NCBI RefSeq assembly: GCF_900116535.1
Contig: NZ_FPAU01000007.1
Span: 62,001 to 126,000 of the forward strand
Direction of reading: 5' to 3'
DNA length: 64,000 nucleotides
Source: Kosakonia arachidis
Lineage (GTDB): Bacteria; Pseudomonadota; Gammaproteobacteria; Enterobacterales; Enterobacteriaceae
Shown here: piece by piece, positions 43,258 to 52,963 of the stretch
Layout: each line of letters starts with the position of its first letter
How positions within the stretch are numbered: the first letter of the stretch is position 1
Notes under the pieces: model-generated
Database searches by the model: none
What the model saw: only the letters and a program-made list of their open reading frames with translations
Told to the model about the DNA's origin: nothing
Position numbers and translations under genes: made by a program

Positions 43258-44668
43258 TCATCGTCCCCTCTTCGTGGCTATGCTCTTCTCCTCTGCCCGT
43301 GCGTTGCGCCACTTCCGGCATCGCGCTCGTTTCGTCCGGCTGCGGTGGATATGCGAGCAAACGCAGCAGAAACCCTAGCCCAAGACCGAACAGCAACAGA
43401 TAAACAATGACAGTAGCCACCAGCGAACCAAGCAGTAAACCCGGGGCTATCGGCGATGCGCTTTCGTCGGTGCGCAGCAGACCATACACAGTCCACGGCT
43501 GGCGTCCGGCTTCCGTCACTACCCAACCCGCCAACATCGCGATAAACCCGGCGGGCGCCATCAGCACCATCAGCTTATGTAGCCAACGCGTGTGCCACAG
43601 ACGTCCGCGCAGACGCACCACCAGCCCGGCAATACCCGCGGTGGCCATGAACAGACCAAGGCCGACCATCAGGCGAAAAGACCAGAACACCAGCGGCACC
43701 CATGGTCGCTCGTCAGCGGGATATTGATTGAGGCTATGAATAGTGCCACTCAGGTTATGGCGCAGATAGAGCGAACCGATATCGGGGATCGAGACTTCAT
43801 AATGGTTACGCTGTTCGGCCATATCCGGCAGCGCAAACAGTCGCATCGGCTCACCTTCTCCCGGCGGCGGCGGGTTCCAGCTCCCTTCCATCGCCGCCAG
43901 TTTTATCGGCTGGTGATCGCGGGTGTTTTCGCCATGCAGATCGCCAAGCACGATTTGCAGCGGCGCCATCACCACCAGCATCCACATGCCGAGAGAGAAC
44001 ATTTTGCGCGCCGCCGGATGACGCGCATCGCGCAACAAATGCCATGCGCCACTGGCCGCGACCAGACAGGCGGTGCCGAGCAGCGCCGCCACCACCATAT
44101 GCGCCATCCGCCATGGAAATGAGGGGTTAAAAATGACCGCCCACCAGTCAATGGGACGAAAACGGCCATCCGCGCCGATGGCAAAACCGTCCGGCGTTTG
44201 CATCCACGAGTTCGCTGCGAGGATCCAGAAGGCGCTGAAAAACGATCCCAGAGCCACAATGCAGGTCGCCATGAAATGGACCCACGGACGCACCTTGCCC
44301 ATACCGAACAACATCACGCCCATAAAACCGGCTTCCAGAAAGAACGCCACCAGCACTTCCATATAAAGCATCGGTCCGAGCACGGCCCCCGTCCGGCTCG
44401 CCAGCCCGCTCCAGTTGGTACCTAAAGCAAACTCCATCACCACGCCGGTCACCACGCCGACGGCAACATTGAGGGCGAAGATCTTGCTCCAGTAGCGCCA
44501 CAGACTGAGCCAGACCTGCTGCCTGCGCCAAAGCCACATTCCTTCCAGCAGCATCAGAAACTGCGCGAGGCCAATAGTGAACGCCGCCAGCACGATATGG
44601 AAGCCGATGGTGAAAGCGAATTGCGTACGCGCCAGCAGCAGGGCCGTTTCTGGACTGATGTCAGGCAT
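43250..44668 (-). CDS. Second bd-type quinol oxidase subunit I
   Basis: 472 residues, CioA-type with a short quinol loop. Heme regions: FTIGFHIVLAAFTIGLAQFL, GVVTGVVMEFALGTNWSGL and WVVTEAGRQPWTVYGLLRT. The tail (EVAQRTGRGEEHSHEEGTMN) is His/Glu-rich and cytoplasmic. The start overlaps the DUF1641 gene by 8 bases and the end overlaps subunit II by 8, so all four genes are translationally coupled. It would let electrons from the upstream dehydrogenase reach oxygen through the quinone pool, if that enzyme feeds the membrane. Confidence 0.9.
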   Translation of the reverse strand: MPDISPETALLLARTQFAFTIGFHIVLAAFTIGLAQFLMLLEGMWLWRRQQVWLSLWRYWSKIFALNVAVGVVTGVVMEFALGTNWSGLASRTGAVLGPMLYMEVLVAFFLEAGFMGVMLFGMGKVRPWVHFMATCIVALGSFFSAFWILAANSWMQTPDGFAIGADGRFRPIDWWAVIFNPSFPWRMAHMVVAALLGTACLVAASGAWHLLRDARHPAARKMFSLGMWMLVVMAPLQIVLGDLHGENTRDHQPIKLAAMEGSWNPPPPGEGEPMRLFALPDMAEQRNHYEVSIPDIGSLYLRHNLSGTIHSLNQYPADERPWVPLVFWSFRLMVGLGLFMATAGIAGLVVRLRGRLWHTRWLHKLMVLMAPAGFIAMLAGWVVTEAGRQPWTVYGLLRTDESASPIAPGLLLGSLVATVIVYLLLFGLGLGFLLRLLAYPPQPDETSAMPEVAQRTGRGEEHSHEEGTMNE

Positions 44669-45140
44669 CGCTGGGCTTACCGGTAAAGGCGGAGATCGGC
44701 TTGTCTACTGGCTCCTCCATACGCCGGGAAAATGCCGCCAGCCCCTGGATCAGCGGCCGCAATGCACGCCAGAGCTCGTCATCCTGCAGCATCTTCCACG
44801 CCCCATGTACACCGGGCGCTTTTTCCTCGTCATCCGCTTTTGGCTGGCTTATTGCCTCTGCCAAATCACGCAGGCCAAAGGCCAGTTTATAGACACGATC
44901 CGGCGGCAGTGAAGAGAGCGCCATCAGCATCAGTGAGATATTCTGGATGACATTCAGCGTTCCCTGGCGCTGTAAGCCATTGACGAGGATCTGCGCCACT
45001 TCGTTGTTCGCCGCGACCAGATCGTTCAGTAGCCGCAGCACGCCGTGCTGATGCAGAGTTTCCAGCAGGCGATCCAGTTCTTCATGGGCGTCCGGCCCGA
45101 TTTTCGCCGGTTCCGGCTGATACTCAATCGATTTTGCCAT
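44661..45140 (-). CDS. DUF1641 protein associated with formate dehydrogenase (YrhD-like)
   Basis: 159 residues, helical. Family segments are visible (LLETLHQHGVLRLLNDLVAA, VAQILVNGLQRQGTLNVIQN, then SLPPDRVYKLAFGLRDLAEA). DUF1641 genes accompany FdhA-like soluble dehydrogenases, as yrhD with yrhE in Bacillus. There is no membrane helix or cofactor motif; it may bridge the enzyme to a partner or help its assembly. The ATG overlaps the dehydrogenase stop (TAATG). Confidence 0.85.
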   Translation of the reverse strand: MAKSIEYQPEPAKIGPDAHEELDRLLETLHQHGVLRLLNDLVAANNEVAQILVNGLQRQGTLNVIQNISLMLMALSSLPPDRVYKLAFGLRDLAEAISQPKADDEEKAPGVHGAWKMLQDDELWRALRPLIQGLAAFSRRMEEPVDKPISAFTGKPSDA

Positions 45141-48112
45141 TAAAATTTCTCCGGATGAGGTTCATGTTCCGGCGGCTCGCGGTAATCGTCGCGACGCCAT
45201 TTCGCTTCCACCGACACCCCGGTGCCAGGAGTACGCTTTCCGTGGCGGAAGTTATGTTCCGGTAAAGGATTGGGATGGGGCGTTCGGTCGAGCGCGTCGA
45301 GGCGGATAGCGATCTCTTTATAGGCTGGCGTGTTCACTGTCGGATCGTGATGCTCGCCAGTCAACTTATTGATGCCCTCTTTACCCTGGTGAATCGAGAT
45401 AAACAGCACCTTGCCCTGCACCCGATCGGTGACTACCACCGGGATCTCCAGTGCGCCACGGCGGGAACTCAGCTTGACCCAGTCACCGGTGTTCAGGTTA
45501 CGGCCCGCAGCCAGTTCAGGGCTGATTTCGACATACCATTCGGGGGATAAGCTGGTAGTGCGCCCGCCTCTGCCGCTCTGATTGGTGGACTGAAAATGCT
45601 CCAGCATGCGGCCATTATTTAGCAGCAGATCGTAGTTGGCATCGGTTTCTTCCGCCGGAGGCTGCCAGCTCACCGGGTAGAGCGTGGCGCGGCCATCCGC
45701 GCTTTTGAACTGCTCGGTATAAAGCAACGCCGTGCTGCTACCATCCGCTTTCACTGGCCAGAGTTGCGATTTCCAGCCCGCCAGCCGCTCATAACTGACG
45801 CCCGCAAAACTGTCGGCGATGCCTGCCACCTCGGCCATGATTTGCCCCGGATGGGTATATCCCCAGTCGAAGCCCATTCGCGCGGCAAGCTGGGTCAGGA
45901 TCAGCCAGTCCGGACGGCTGTCGCCGAGGGGCGGCATTACCGGGTAGAAACGCTGAATGCGCCGCTCAGTGTTGACAAACGAGCCTTCTTTTTCCACGCT
46001 TGGGCAACCCGGGAGCACCACGTCAGCGAACTGCGCAGTACGGCTGAGAAACAGATCCTGCACCACCAGAAAATCCAGCTCGCTAAACCCCTGATGCACA
46101 TTCGTGGTATCGGCATCGGAAAAAGCCGTCTCTTCGCCAATGACATACATCGCGCGAAGCTGACGGCTGCTGGCGAGTTTGACCATCATAAAATTGTCTT
46201 CGCCTACCTCCAGCGAGAGCCGCTGTGGATCTACGCCCCAGGCGCGCGCCCACTTTTCGCGCACCTGCGGATCGCTGACCGATTCATATCCCGGATAAAA
46301 ATTTTTCAGACAACCGAAATCGCTGGCTCCCTGCACATTGTTATGCCCACGCATCGGATAACCGCCGGTTCCCGGCCGACCGTAGTTGCCGGTCACCAGC
46401 AGCAGATTGGAGAGCGCCGTGCTGGTATCTGCGCCGTGGCTGTGCTGGGTGATCCCCATCGCCCACATAATGCAGACGCTGCCCGCGCGGCCAATCCGCT
46501 CCGCCGCTTCGCGCAGATCCGCTTCCTGAATGCCGGTAATTTGCGCGGCATAATCGAGAGTAAAGGGGTCGAGTGAGCGGCGATATTCCTGCACATTGTT
46601 AACGCGCTGTGTGAGAAACGCCTCGTCGGCGTAGCCGTGGTCAAACATGTAGCGGGACATCGCCGCAGCCCAGACCAGGTCGGTGCCAGGGTGAATACGT
46701 AAGTGCTGATCGGCGCGCTCGGCCATTTCGTGGCGACGCGGATCGACCACCAGCCACTGCTGGCCGCGCTGTTTTTTCGCGGCCTTCAGCCGTGAGGCAA
46801 TCACCGGATGGTTTTCTGCCGTATTGCTGCCGACGATCACCACCAGCTCCGCCTGCGCCAAATCCGCAATGGTGCCCGCATCGCCGCCATAACCCACAGT
46901 GCGAAATAACCCTTCAGTGGCCGGATTCTGGCAGTAGCGCGAGGAGTTGTCGACGCTGTTGGTGCCAATGATCAACCGGGCGATTTTTTGCGTCAGATAG
47001 GCTTCTTCATTACTGCCTTTGCTTGAGCCTATAAAACCGATACTGTCCGGCCCGGTTTCATCGCGGATCGCCAGCAGCCGGCTGGCGACCAGATCCAGTG
47101 CCTCCTCCCACGAGGCGGGCCGGAAGCGGTCGTTTTCGCGGATCAACGGCGTGGTCAGACGCTCCGGGCTGTTAATAAAATCCCAGGCGAACTTTCCCTT
47201 CACGCAGGTGGAAATGCCGTTGACGGGCGCCTCGGTGACGGGCTGGACTTTCAGCAGATGACGGTCGCGGGTCCACATCTCAAAGCTGCATCCCACGCCA
47301 CAGTAAGTACAGACCGTTTTAGTGCGTTTAATCTCCTGCTGTCGCAGTTGAGTATCGATAACAGACACCCCGGAAACGATCTCCGCGCCGAGGGTATTTT
47401 CCAGCGCCTTCACCACGTCGATTAACGGGCGTTTCAGCGACTGGCGCATGGCGGTAAACGGCCCGGCATCGGGTTGCATGGTTTTTTCCAGCAGCGCGTT
47501 ACAGGGGCAAACCGTGACACAATGACCGCAACTGACACAGCTGGAGCCCGCAATCCGCGTGCCGCCATCCCACAAAACGCGGGGATGTTCCTGCGTGTAA
47601 TCAATGCTCAACGTTTCGTTCACTTCCACATTCTGGCAGGCTTCCACGCAGCGCCCGCACAGGATGCACTGATCGGGATCGTAGGTGTAAAACGGATTGG
47701 ATTCGTCCTTCACGTAAGGTTTACGCTGCCAGGCATAGCGCTGAATCGGCACATGCATGTCTACCATGGTGTTGTGCAACGTGCAGTCGCCGGTGTTGTG
47801 TTCGCAGACCGTGCAATAGAGTTCATGTTTTGCCAGCAGGCGATCCATTCCCTCTTCGCGGGCGGCGCTGGCGTGCGGGTCCGCGCTGTTGATCACCAGG
47901 CCTTCATGGCTGCGCAGCGTGCAACCGCGCACCAGTTTCCCCGCCTGTTCCACCCAGCAGACATCGCAGGTTTGCAGCGGCTCCAGCGCCGGGTGGTAGC
48001 AGACATGGGGTAAGGTCTTGTTACAGGCATCCAGAAAATCGATCAGGGGGATGTCCGCCGGGCCAACAAGGGCCTGGCCGTCGTAAATCACGGTACATTT
48101 TTGCAGGCTCAT
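45140..48112 (-). CDS. Formate-dehydrogenase-like molybdopterin oxidoreductase, Cys type
   Basis: 990 residues. The N-terminus is NuoG-like: a [2Fe-2S] domain (LPHVCYHPALEPLQTCDVC), a CTVCEHNTGDCTLHN region and two 4Fe-4S motifs (CILCGRCVEACQ; CVSCGHCVTVCPC). The bis-MGD catalytic part begins with CTYCGVGCSFEMW near residue 270. An active-site Cys, not selenocysteine, is likely in SSRYCQNPATEGL. This is the YrhE/FdhA soluble class that oxidises formate to CO2. No NAD subunit is in the operon; DUF1641 and a quinol oxidase follow instead. It could act on another small acid. Confidence 0.87.
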   Translation of the reverse strand: MSLQKCTVIYDGQALVGPADIPLIDFLDACNKTLPHVCYHPALEPLQTCDVCWVEQAGKLVRGCTLRSHEGLVINSADPHASAAREEGMDRLLAKHELYCTVCEHNTGDCTLHNTMVDMHVPIQRYAWQRKPYVKDESNPFYTYDPDQCILCGRCVEACQNVEVNETLSIDYTQEHPRVLWDGGTRIAGSSCVSCGHCVTVCPCNALLEKTMQPDAGPFTAMRQSLKRPLIDVVKALENTLGAEIVSGVSVIDTQLRQQEIKRTKTVCTYCGVGCSFEMWTRDRHLLKVQPVTEAPVNGISTCVKGKFAWDFINSPERLTTPLIRENDRFRPASWEEALDLVASRLLAIRDETGPDSIGFIGSSKGSNEEAYLTQKIARLIIGTNSVDNSSRYCQNPATEGLFRTVGYGGDAGTIADLAQAELVVIVGSNTAENHPVIASRLKAAKKQRGQQWLVVDPRRHEMAERADQHLRIHPGTDLVWAAAMSRYMFDHGYADEAFLTQRVNNVQEYRRSLDPFTLDYAAQITGIQEADLREAAERIGRAGSVCIMWAMGITQHSHGADTSTALSNLLLVTGNYGRPGTGGYPMRGHNNVQGASDFGCLKNFYPGYESVSDPQVREKWARAWGVDPQRLSLEVGEDNFMMVKLASSRQLRAMYVIGEETAFSDADTTNVHQGFSELDFLVVQDLFLSRTAQFADVVLPGCPSVEKEGSFVNTERRIQRFYPVMPPLGDSRPDWLILTQLAARMGFDWGYTHPGQIMAEVAGIADSFAGVSYERLAGWKSQLWPVKADGSSTALLYTEQFKSADGRATLYPVSWQPPAEETDANYDLLLNNGRMLEHFQSTNQSGRGGRTTSLSPEWYVEISPELAAGRNLNTGDWVKLSSRRGALEIPVVVTDRVQGKVLFISIHQGKEGINKLTGEHHDPTVNTPAYKEIAIRLDALDRTPHPNPLPEHNFRHGKRTPGTGVSVEAKWRRDDYREPPEHEPHPEKF

Positions 48113-48306
48113 TTTGCTTCCTCAGACCCATCTTCTACGCCCATTCCCTTCTACGGGAATACCATCACCTTTCCGCGTGGGTATGCGACGAATGTTTTTA
48201 CATGACGTATCGATGATGTTTAAAAATAGCCGCTACAACATGGCAGCCAAATTGTCAGGCGATTGTCGCCTTATCCAGAGATATTTAGGTATTTTCTTAT
48301 GTCGTT

Positions 48307-48328
48307 AAAAAAGGCCACGCGGGTGGCC
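48307..48328 (-). terminator. Rho-independent terminator of the 25-aa small gene
   Basis: On the minus strand GGCCAC (48328-48323) and GTGGCC (48318-48313) form a 6-bp GC-rich stem with a 4-base loop, followed by six T (48312-48307). It begins 10 bp after the small ORF stop and also isolates the fdh operon from upstream transcription. Confidence 0.8.
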
Positions 48329-48338
48329 CTGTTCACGA

Positions 48339-48416
48339 TTATTTTTCTGGCGGAACGGGTTTTTTATCGCCGGATTCCGGTGCTTCATGGGGATCGTCTT
48401 TTTCAACCTGTAACAT
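48339..48416 (-). CDS. 25-residue charged small protein with perfect Shine-Dalgarno
   Basis: An ORF of 25 codons on the minus strand, ATG at 48416-48414, TAA ending at 48339. A perfect AGGAGG lies about 6 bases upstream and a strong terminator 10 bp downstream, so the unit looks like a real short gene. The product begins MLQVEKDDPHEAPE and ends KKPVPPEK. It is rich in Asp, Glu, Lys and Pro, has no hydrophobic stretch and is probably disordered and cytoplasmic. I do not recognise it. Neighbours are stress genes on the same strand (CinA-type gene upstream). Confidence 0.65.
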   Translation of the reverse strand: MLQVEKDDPHEAPESGDKKPVPPEK

Positions 48417-48542
48417 GGTTACCTCCTCATTATTTACGCAGATTTTTCACTATAGCCAGGTAAAGTCAAAAACAGCCAGGCGGCAGCAAGCAGATTATAT
48501 TTCCCGTTGCGCTTGTTTATTTCAGCATGCGCAATTGAGCAT

Positions 48543-49040
48543 TTAATCAGACTCGACTAATAAACGAATTAATCTCCCGAGGGCATAATTGGTCGCCTCT
48601 TTAATATTCGCTTCGCTGTCACCGGTAAACTGTTTCACCCGAGTATGAACGCTGTTGTCGGCAAGCTGCCACGCAAACCAGATCGTGCCCGCTGGCGTGC
48701 CATCTTCGCCGCCGTCCGGCCCGGCGTAGCCGCTGACCGCAATGCCGATATGCGCCTGCGACTGGCGCACAGCGCCTGCCGCCATCTCGATAACCGTTTG
48801 TTCACTTACCGCGGTGTGTGCAATAAGTGTTTCGCGACTGACGCCAAGCATGATCATCTTAGCTTCATCGGTAAAGGTCACAAACCCGCTGCCATAGAAC
48901 GACGGGGTGTTTTGCGCTGCGCACAACGATGAGGCGATCAACCCGCCAGTGCAGGACTCCGCCGTCACCAGTTGCAGCTTCTTTTCCGTTAACAACCGCC
49001 CCAGTTCATTGGCAATAGATACTGAAGGTGTGGTCATCAA
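48543..49040 (-). CDS. CinA-family nicotinamide-nucleotide amidase (PncC/YdeJ-like)
   Basis: 165 residues, a stand-alone CinA C-terminal domain. The AESCTGGLIASSLC motif near residue 27 and SGYAGPDGG near residue 104 mark the active site. The enzyme deamidates nicotinamide mononucleotide for NAD recycling; the YdeJ paralogue is less well characterised. Two adjacent ATG codons (49040 and 49037) are possible starts. It lies with alcohol dehydrogenase and SDR genes, a set often seen together in stress regions. Confidence 0.85.
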   Translation of the reverse strand: MMTTPSVSIANELGRLLTEKKLQLVTAESCTGGLIASSLCAAQNTPSFYGSGFVTFTDEAKMIMLGVSRETLIAHTAVSEQTVIEMAAGAVRQSQAHIGIAVSGYAGPDGGEDGTPAGTIWFAWQLADNSVHTRVKQFTGDSEANIKEATNYALGRLIRLLVESD

Positions 49041-49094
49041 ATCGCTCTCCAGAGTGACGGCACAGACGCCGCAGCGCCTGTGCCTGACGAGGGA

Positions 49095-50288
49095 TCAAAC
49101 GGTGGCTTTTTCCGCATTCATGCCGGGGACGAGGATCACTTTGCGGCACTCTTGCTGGCGTTTTTCGAATATTTCATACCCACGAGCCGCCTCTTCCAGC
49201 GGCATATGGTGGGTAATAATCTCCTCCGGCGTCAGGTGTCCCTGTTCGATAAGCGCCAGCAATTCCGGCAACCAGGCATGAACATGCGTTTGCCCCATTT
49301 TGAAGGTCAGCCCTTTATCGAAAGCATCGCCGAACATAAAGCCGTGGATAAACCCGGCGTACACACCCGGTACACTAACGATGCCGCCACGCCGCACCGC
49401 AGCGATACATTGCCGCAGCGCTTTCCCGCTGCTGCCTTCAATTTTGAGCGTGCTCAGCACGGTTTCCGTGATGCTGCCTTTCGCTTCAAAGCCCACGGCG
49501 TCTATCACTGCATCAACGCCCCGGTTGCCTGGCGTATTTTCGATAATCCACGCCGCGGGATCGTCGTTTTTATCGAAATTAATCGGGATCGCGTCATAGC
49601 GTTGACGGGCGAACTCCAGCCGGTAATCGTTGTGATCGACGATAAAAATCTGCTCCGCGCCTTTAAGACGCGCACAGGCCGCCGTCAGCAATCCCACCGG
49701 TCCGGCACCGTAAATGGCCACCCGCGAGCCCGGTTTCACTTCAGCATTGATCACCGCCTGCCAGGCCGTCGGCAGAATATCGGAGAGGAACAGCACCTTC
49801 TCATCCGACAGAATGTCCGGGACTTTAAAGGGACCGGTGTTGGCTTTCGGCACGCGGACATACTCCGCCTGCCCACCAGGAACACCGCCGTACAGGCTGC
49901 TGTAACCGAACAGCGCGGCGGGCGGCGTGATGCTCTTGCGATTTAGCGCCGCGCCCTGCCCGCTGTTGGTGCTTTCACAGGCCGAATATTGCTGCAACCG
50001 ACAGAAAAAACAGTCACCACAGGCGATAACAAACGGGATCACCACGCGATCGCCTTTGCTGACGTTCTTCACTTCCGGCCCGGCTTCGACAACCTCGCCC
50101 ATAAACTCATGGCCGAAGATATCGCCATGATGCGTACCCGGAATTTTGCCGCGATACAGATGCAAATCAGAGCCACAAATCGCCGTCGCGGTCACGCGCA
50201 GAATGATGTCGTCCGGAGCTATTAACCCTGGATCGTCGACGTTATCGACTTTGACGCTGTGAGGTCCATGATACGTTAATGCTTTCAC
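49095..50288 (-). CDS. Zinc-dependent alcohol/formaldehyde dehydrogenase
   Basis: 397 residues. Catalytic zinc: Cys in [14 protein letters not shown] and His-Glu in [12 protein letters not shown]. The four structural-zinc cysteines are spread over [20 protein letters not shown]. The NAD site is [20 protein letters not shown]. The GSDLH plus long insert form resembles glutathione-independent formaldehyde dehydrogenases. It probably oxidises or dismutates small aldehydes. It is 55 bp from the CinA-type gene and likely in one stress-linked group with it and the SDR gene upstream. Confidence 0.85.
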   Translation of the reverse strand: MKALTYHGPHSVKVDNVDDPGLIAPDDIILRVTATAICGSDLHLYRGKIPGTHHGDIFGHEFMGEVVEAGPEVKNVSKGDRVVIPFVIACGDCFFCRLQQYSACESTNSGQGAALNRKSITPPAALFGYSSLYGGVPGGQAEYVRVPKANTGPFKVPDILSDEKVLFLSDILPTAWQAVINAEVKPGSRVAIYGAGPVGLLTAACARLKGAEQIFIVDHNDYRLEFARQRYDAIPINFDKNDDPAAWIIENTPGNRGVDAVIDAVGFEAKGSITETVLSTLKIEGSSGKALRQCIAAVRRGGIVSVPGVYAGFIHGFMFGDAFDKGLTFKMGQTHVHAWLPELLALIEQGHLTPEEIITHHMPLEEAARGYEIFEKRQQECRKVILVPGMNAEKATV

Positions 50289-50333
50289 AGGCGATTCTCC
50301 TGGCGTTGATAGTTAATAGAAGAGAATTGCGCA

Positions 50334-51242
50334 TTACACGGTTCCCGTACCACCGTCAGAACACCAAACCTGGCCTGACGCATAGCTGTTTTCAGACGAA
50401 GCCAGGGTGACATACAGCGGCGCGATCTCTGCCGGCTGGCCTGGACGGCCGAGCGGCGCTGAAGCGCCAAACTGCTCAATTTTTTCCTGCGGTTGCCCGC
50501 CACAACATTGCAGCACCGTCCAGTACGGGCCTGGTGCAACAGCGTTCACGCGGATCCCTTTCGGCCCCAGCTGTTTGGCAAGGGATTTGGTGAACGTCGC
50601 AATGGCTGCTTTGGTCTGGGCATAATCGAGCAGTATTTCGCTCGGTTCGTACGCCTGAACGGAGGTAGTATTAATAATCGCCGCCCCACGGGACATCTTT
50701 TTCAGCGCGGCTTTGGTGATCCAGAACATGGCGTAGACGTTGGTTTTGAACGTGGCATCAAACGCTTCGGTGGTCAGATCTTCTATCGATTCACAGAACT
50801 GCTGACGCCCGGCGTTATTCACCAGCAGATCCAGCCCGCCTAACGCTTCACTGGCCTGTTCCACTAACTGCTGGCAGAACGTTTCATCGCGGATATCGCC
50901 AGGGATCGCCACCGCCTTGCGCCCGGCTTCTTTGATCAGGGAAATCACTTCCCGCGCATCCTCCTCTTCCGCTGGCAGATAGTTAATGGCCACATCAGCG
51001 CCTTCGCGGGCAAAGGCAATAGCAACAGCGCGGCCAATACCAGAATCCCCACCGGTGATCAGCGCTTTACGGCCATTCAATCGGCCACTGCCCTGGTAAC
51101 TTTTTTCACCGTGATCGGGACGCGGCTCCATTTTCCCGGCAAGGCCAGGGAAGGGCTGTTTTTGATGTGGGAATGGCGGAACTGGGTAGTTTTCGGTATT
51201 AGTCTGATTTGTGGTGTGCTTCGGGTTATTTATGCTATCCAT
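50334..51242 (-). CDS. SDR-family oxidoreductase, YghA-like
   Basis: 302 residues from the ATG at 51242 behind GAGAGG; an upstream in-frame ATG is less likely. The proline-rich N-terminal leader ([20 protein letters not shown]) is typical of the YghA/general-stress SDR group. Cofactor motif: [16 protein letters not shown]; catalytic Tyr and Lys in [11 protein letters not shown]. It is an NAD(P)-dependent reductase or dehydrogenase of unknown substrate. It forms a leftward cluster with the zinc ADH and CinA-type genes. Confidence 0.85.
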   Translation of the reverse strand: MDSINNPKHTTNQTNTENYPVPPFPHQKQPFPGLAGKMEPRPDHGEKSYQGSGRLNGRKALITGGDSGIGRAVAIAFAREGADVAINYLPAEEEDAREVISLIKEAGRKAVAIPGDIRDETFCQQLVEQASEALGGLDLLVNNAGRQQFCESIEDLTTEAFDATFKTNVYAMFWITKAALKKMSRGAAIINTTSVQAYEPSEILLDYAQTKAAIATFTKSLAKQLGPKGIRVNAVAPGPYWTVLQCCGGQPQEKIEQFGASAPLGRPGQPAEIAPLYVTLASSENSYASGQVWCSDGGTGTV

Positions 51243-51439
51243 TCGCTTACCTCTCAATGTTTAATTACCACGAACGTAAAGGGTAGAACAAAAATAGCAA
51301 TGAATGAAAATAACGGAGCTGAAAATAATATTTTTACGCTTACAATGCCCAATTTACCGCTTCGCTTTGCAATATTCTGGAATATCGTCTCTTCAGCAGC
51401 TATACCCTTTAATATAGCTAAACGACACAGTGGAGAGAT

Positions 51440-52765
51440 ATGGGATATTTGGCGTGGACGGCAGCAACTGGCTGTTTATTATTATTAATGTCACTCTCTT
51501 ATGGCTGGATAAACCGTGCACCGGTGTCGGTTTTTGGCCTTTATCTGCTGGTAGGCGTTGCCTGCGGCCCTTGGGTATTTAATATCCTCAATATTGATAT
51601 TGCCGCGCACGCCATGTTGACCAGCCGGGTTACCGAAATCGCTATGGCAGCTTCGCTGTTTATTACCGGGTTAAAAATTCGCCTGCCGCTGACGTCGCCT
51701 TACTGGAAGATGGGTATCACACTGGCTCTGCCTGGCATGTTGCTCACCATCGGGGGAATGATGTTGGCCACCCATTATATGGCCGATCTCTCCTGGCCGC
51801 TGTCGTTGGCGCTTGCCGCGATCCTCGCCCCAACCGATCCGGTGCTGGCAAGCCTGGTCTCCATTAACGATGCCAGGGATGGCGACCAGCTGCGAATCGC
51901 TCTTTCCAGTGAAGCCGGGCTTAATGACGGCACCGCATTGCCTTTTCTGATGCTGGCGCTCATCTGGCATCGGGCGGGCGGCAGCATCAGCACCGATGAG
52001 TGGCTTAGCTGGTTAAGCATCGATCTGGTATGGGCGTTGGTAGGCGGGCTGGCTATCGGTTTTTTGCTGGGACGCAGCATTGGGCTTATCGCCACCCGAT
52101 CCCGACATGCTCAGGGCGAAGTGGCACCCAGCGATTTTGTCGCGCTTTCACTGATCTGTCTCAGTTTCTCTCTTGCCATGGCCGTCAACGCGTCCGGTTT
52201 TCTTGCCGCGTTTGCCGCCGGGGTTGGGCTACGCAGTGCCGAAGTCAGTGTGCAGAAAAGACATCCGGACCAGAAGGAAGTTGAGCATGACTTACCGGCG
52301 GAAATGCAGGTGAATCCCCACGCGCGCCACGCGCTGGAAGAACATAATCCCATCAAATCGGTAGGGCTGGTGATTGGCGATGCACTCTCCTTTGGCGATA
52401 CGGTTGAGCGGATCTTTGCGGCGGCACTGGTGATTATTCTGGGCGTCACGCTGGCACAGCACTGGAATATGACCGCGCTGCCACTGGCTTTCATGCTGTT
52501 TGTCATTATTCGACCGCTGTCGGTGCTGTTGTTGACCTGGCGTTCGGGAGAGTCGCTGTTTCATCGTCTGAGCCTCGGATGGCTGGGGATCCGCGGCATC
52601 GGCAGCCTGAATTATATTGCGTATGCGTATATGCACGGCTTAGACAGCGTCCACGCGGGCGAACTGGCAGATATCGCTGTTACGATAGTGACTTTTAGCG
52701 TGCTGATCCACGGCATCTCGGTCACGCCATTGCTGACGTTGCGCCGCAAACGAGGACAGGAATAA
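51440..52765 (+). CDS. CPA1-type Na+(K+)/H+ antiporter
   Basis: 441 residues with about twelve membrane helices. The ion-translocation core is seen in LAAILAPTDPVLASLVSIND and LSSEAGLNDGTALPFLMLAL, the family's TDPV and ND motifs. It exchanges cytoplasmic cations for protons at the inner membrane. The ATG follows a GGAGAG site. It is an isolated gene, divergent from the YghA-like SDR gene with about 200 bp between. Confidence 0.88.
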   Translation: MGYLAWTAATGCLLLLMSLSYGWINRAPVSVFGLYLLVGVACGPWVFNILNIDIAAHAMLTSRVTEIAMAASLFITGLKIRLPLTSPYWKMGITLALPGMLLTIGGMMLATHYMADLSWPLSLALAAILAPTDPVLASLVSINDARDGDQLRIALSSEAGLNDGTALPFLMLALIWHRAGGSISTDEWLSWLSIDLVWALVGGLAIGFLLGRSIGLIATRSRHAQGEVAPSDFVALSLICLSFSLAMAVNASGFLAAFAAGVGLRSAEVSVQKRHPDQKEVEHDLPAEMQVNPHARHALEEHNPIKSVGLVIGDALSFGDTVERIFAAALVIILGVTLAQHWNMTALPLAFMLFVIIRPLSVLLLTWRSGESLFHRLSLGWLGIRGIGSLNYIAYAYMHGLDSVHAGELADIAVTIVTFSVLIHGISVTPLLTLRRKRGQE

Positions 52766-52963
52766 GGCGGGGCTTACACGTCGCCGACATATGAACCGGA
52801 TGCTTCTTACATAAGAGAAACTGTATCAAAAACGTCTCGTTCAAATGCAAAAAAGGAGGACAGAACACTTTTTTACGCTGATGTTCTTGATATCCATTGG
52901 GATTTATCTGAATTGAATCTACTATCGAATTCCCGGAACCCGCATATTCTAAAGAGTTACTTT

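Noticed and set aside
45764-46576. 270-codon open frame opposite the fdh gene
   Set aside because: Lies wholly within the molybdopterin domain on the opposite strand and has no supporting signal.
45140-48112. Selenocysteine in the formate-dehydrogenase-like enzyme
   Set aside because: The frame has no internal TGA; a cysteine occupies the likely active-site position.
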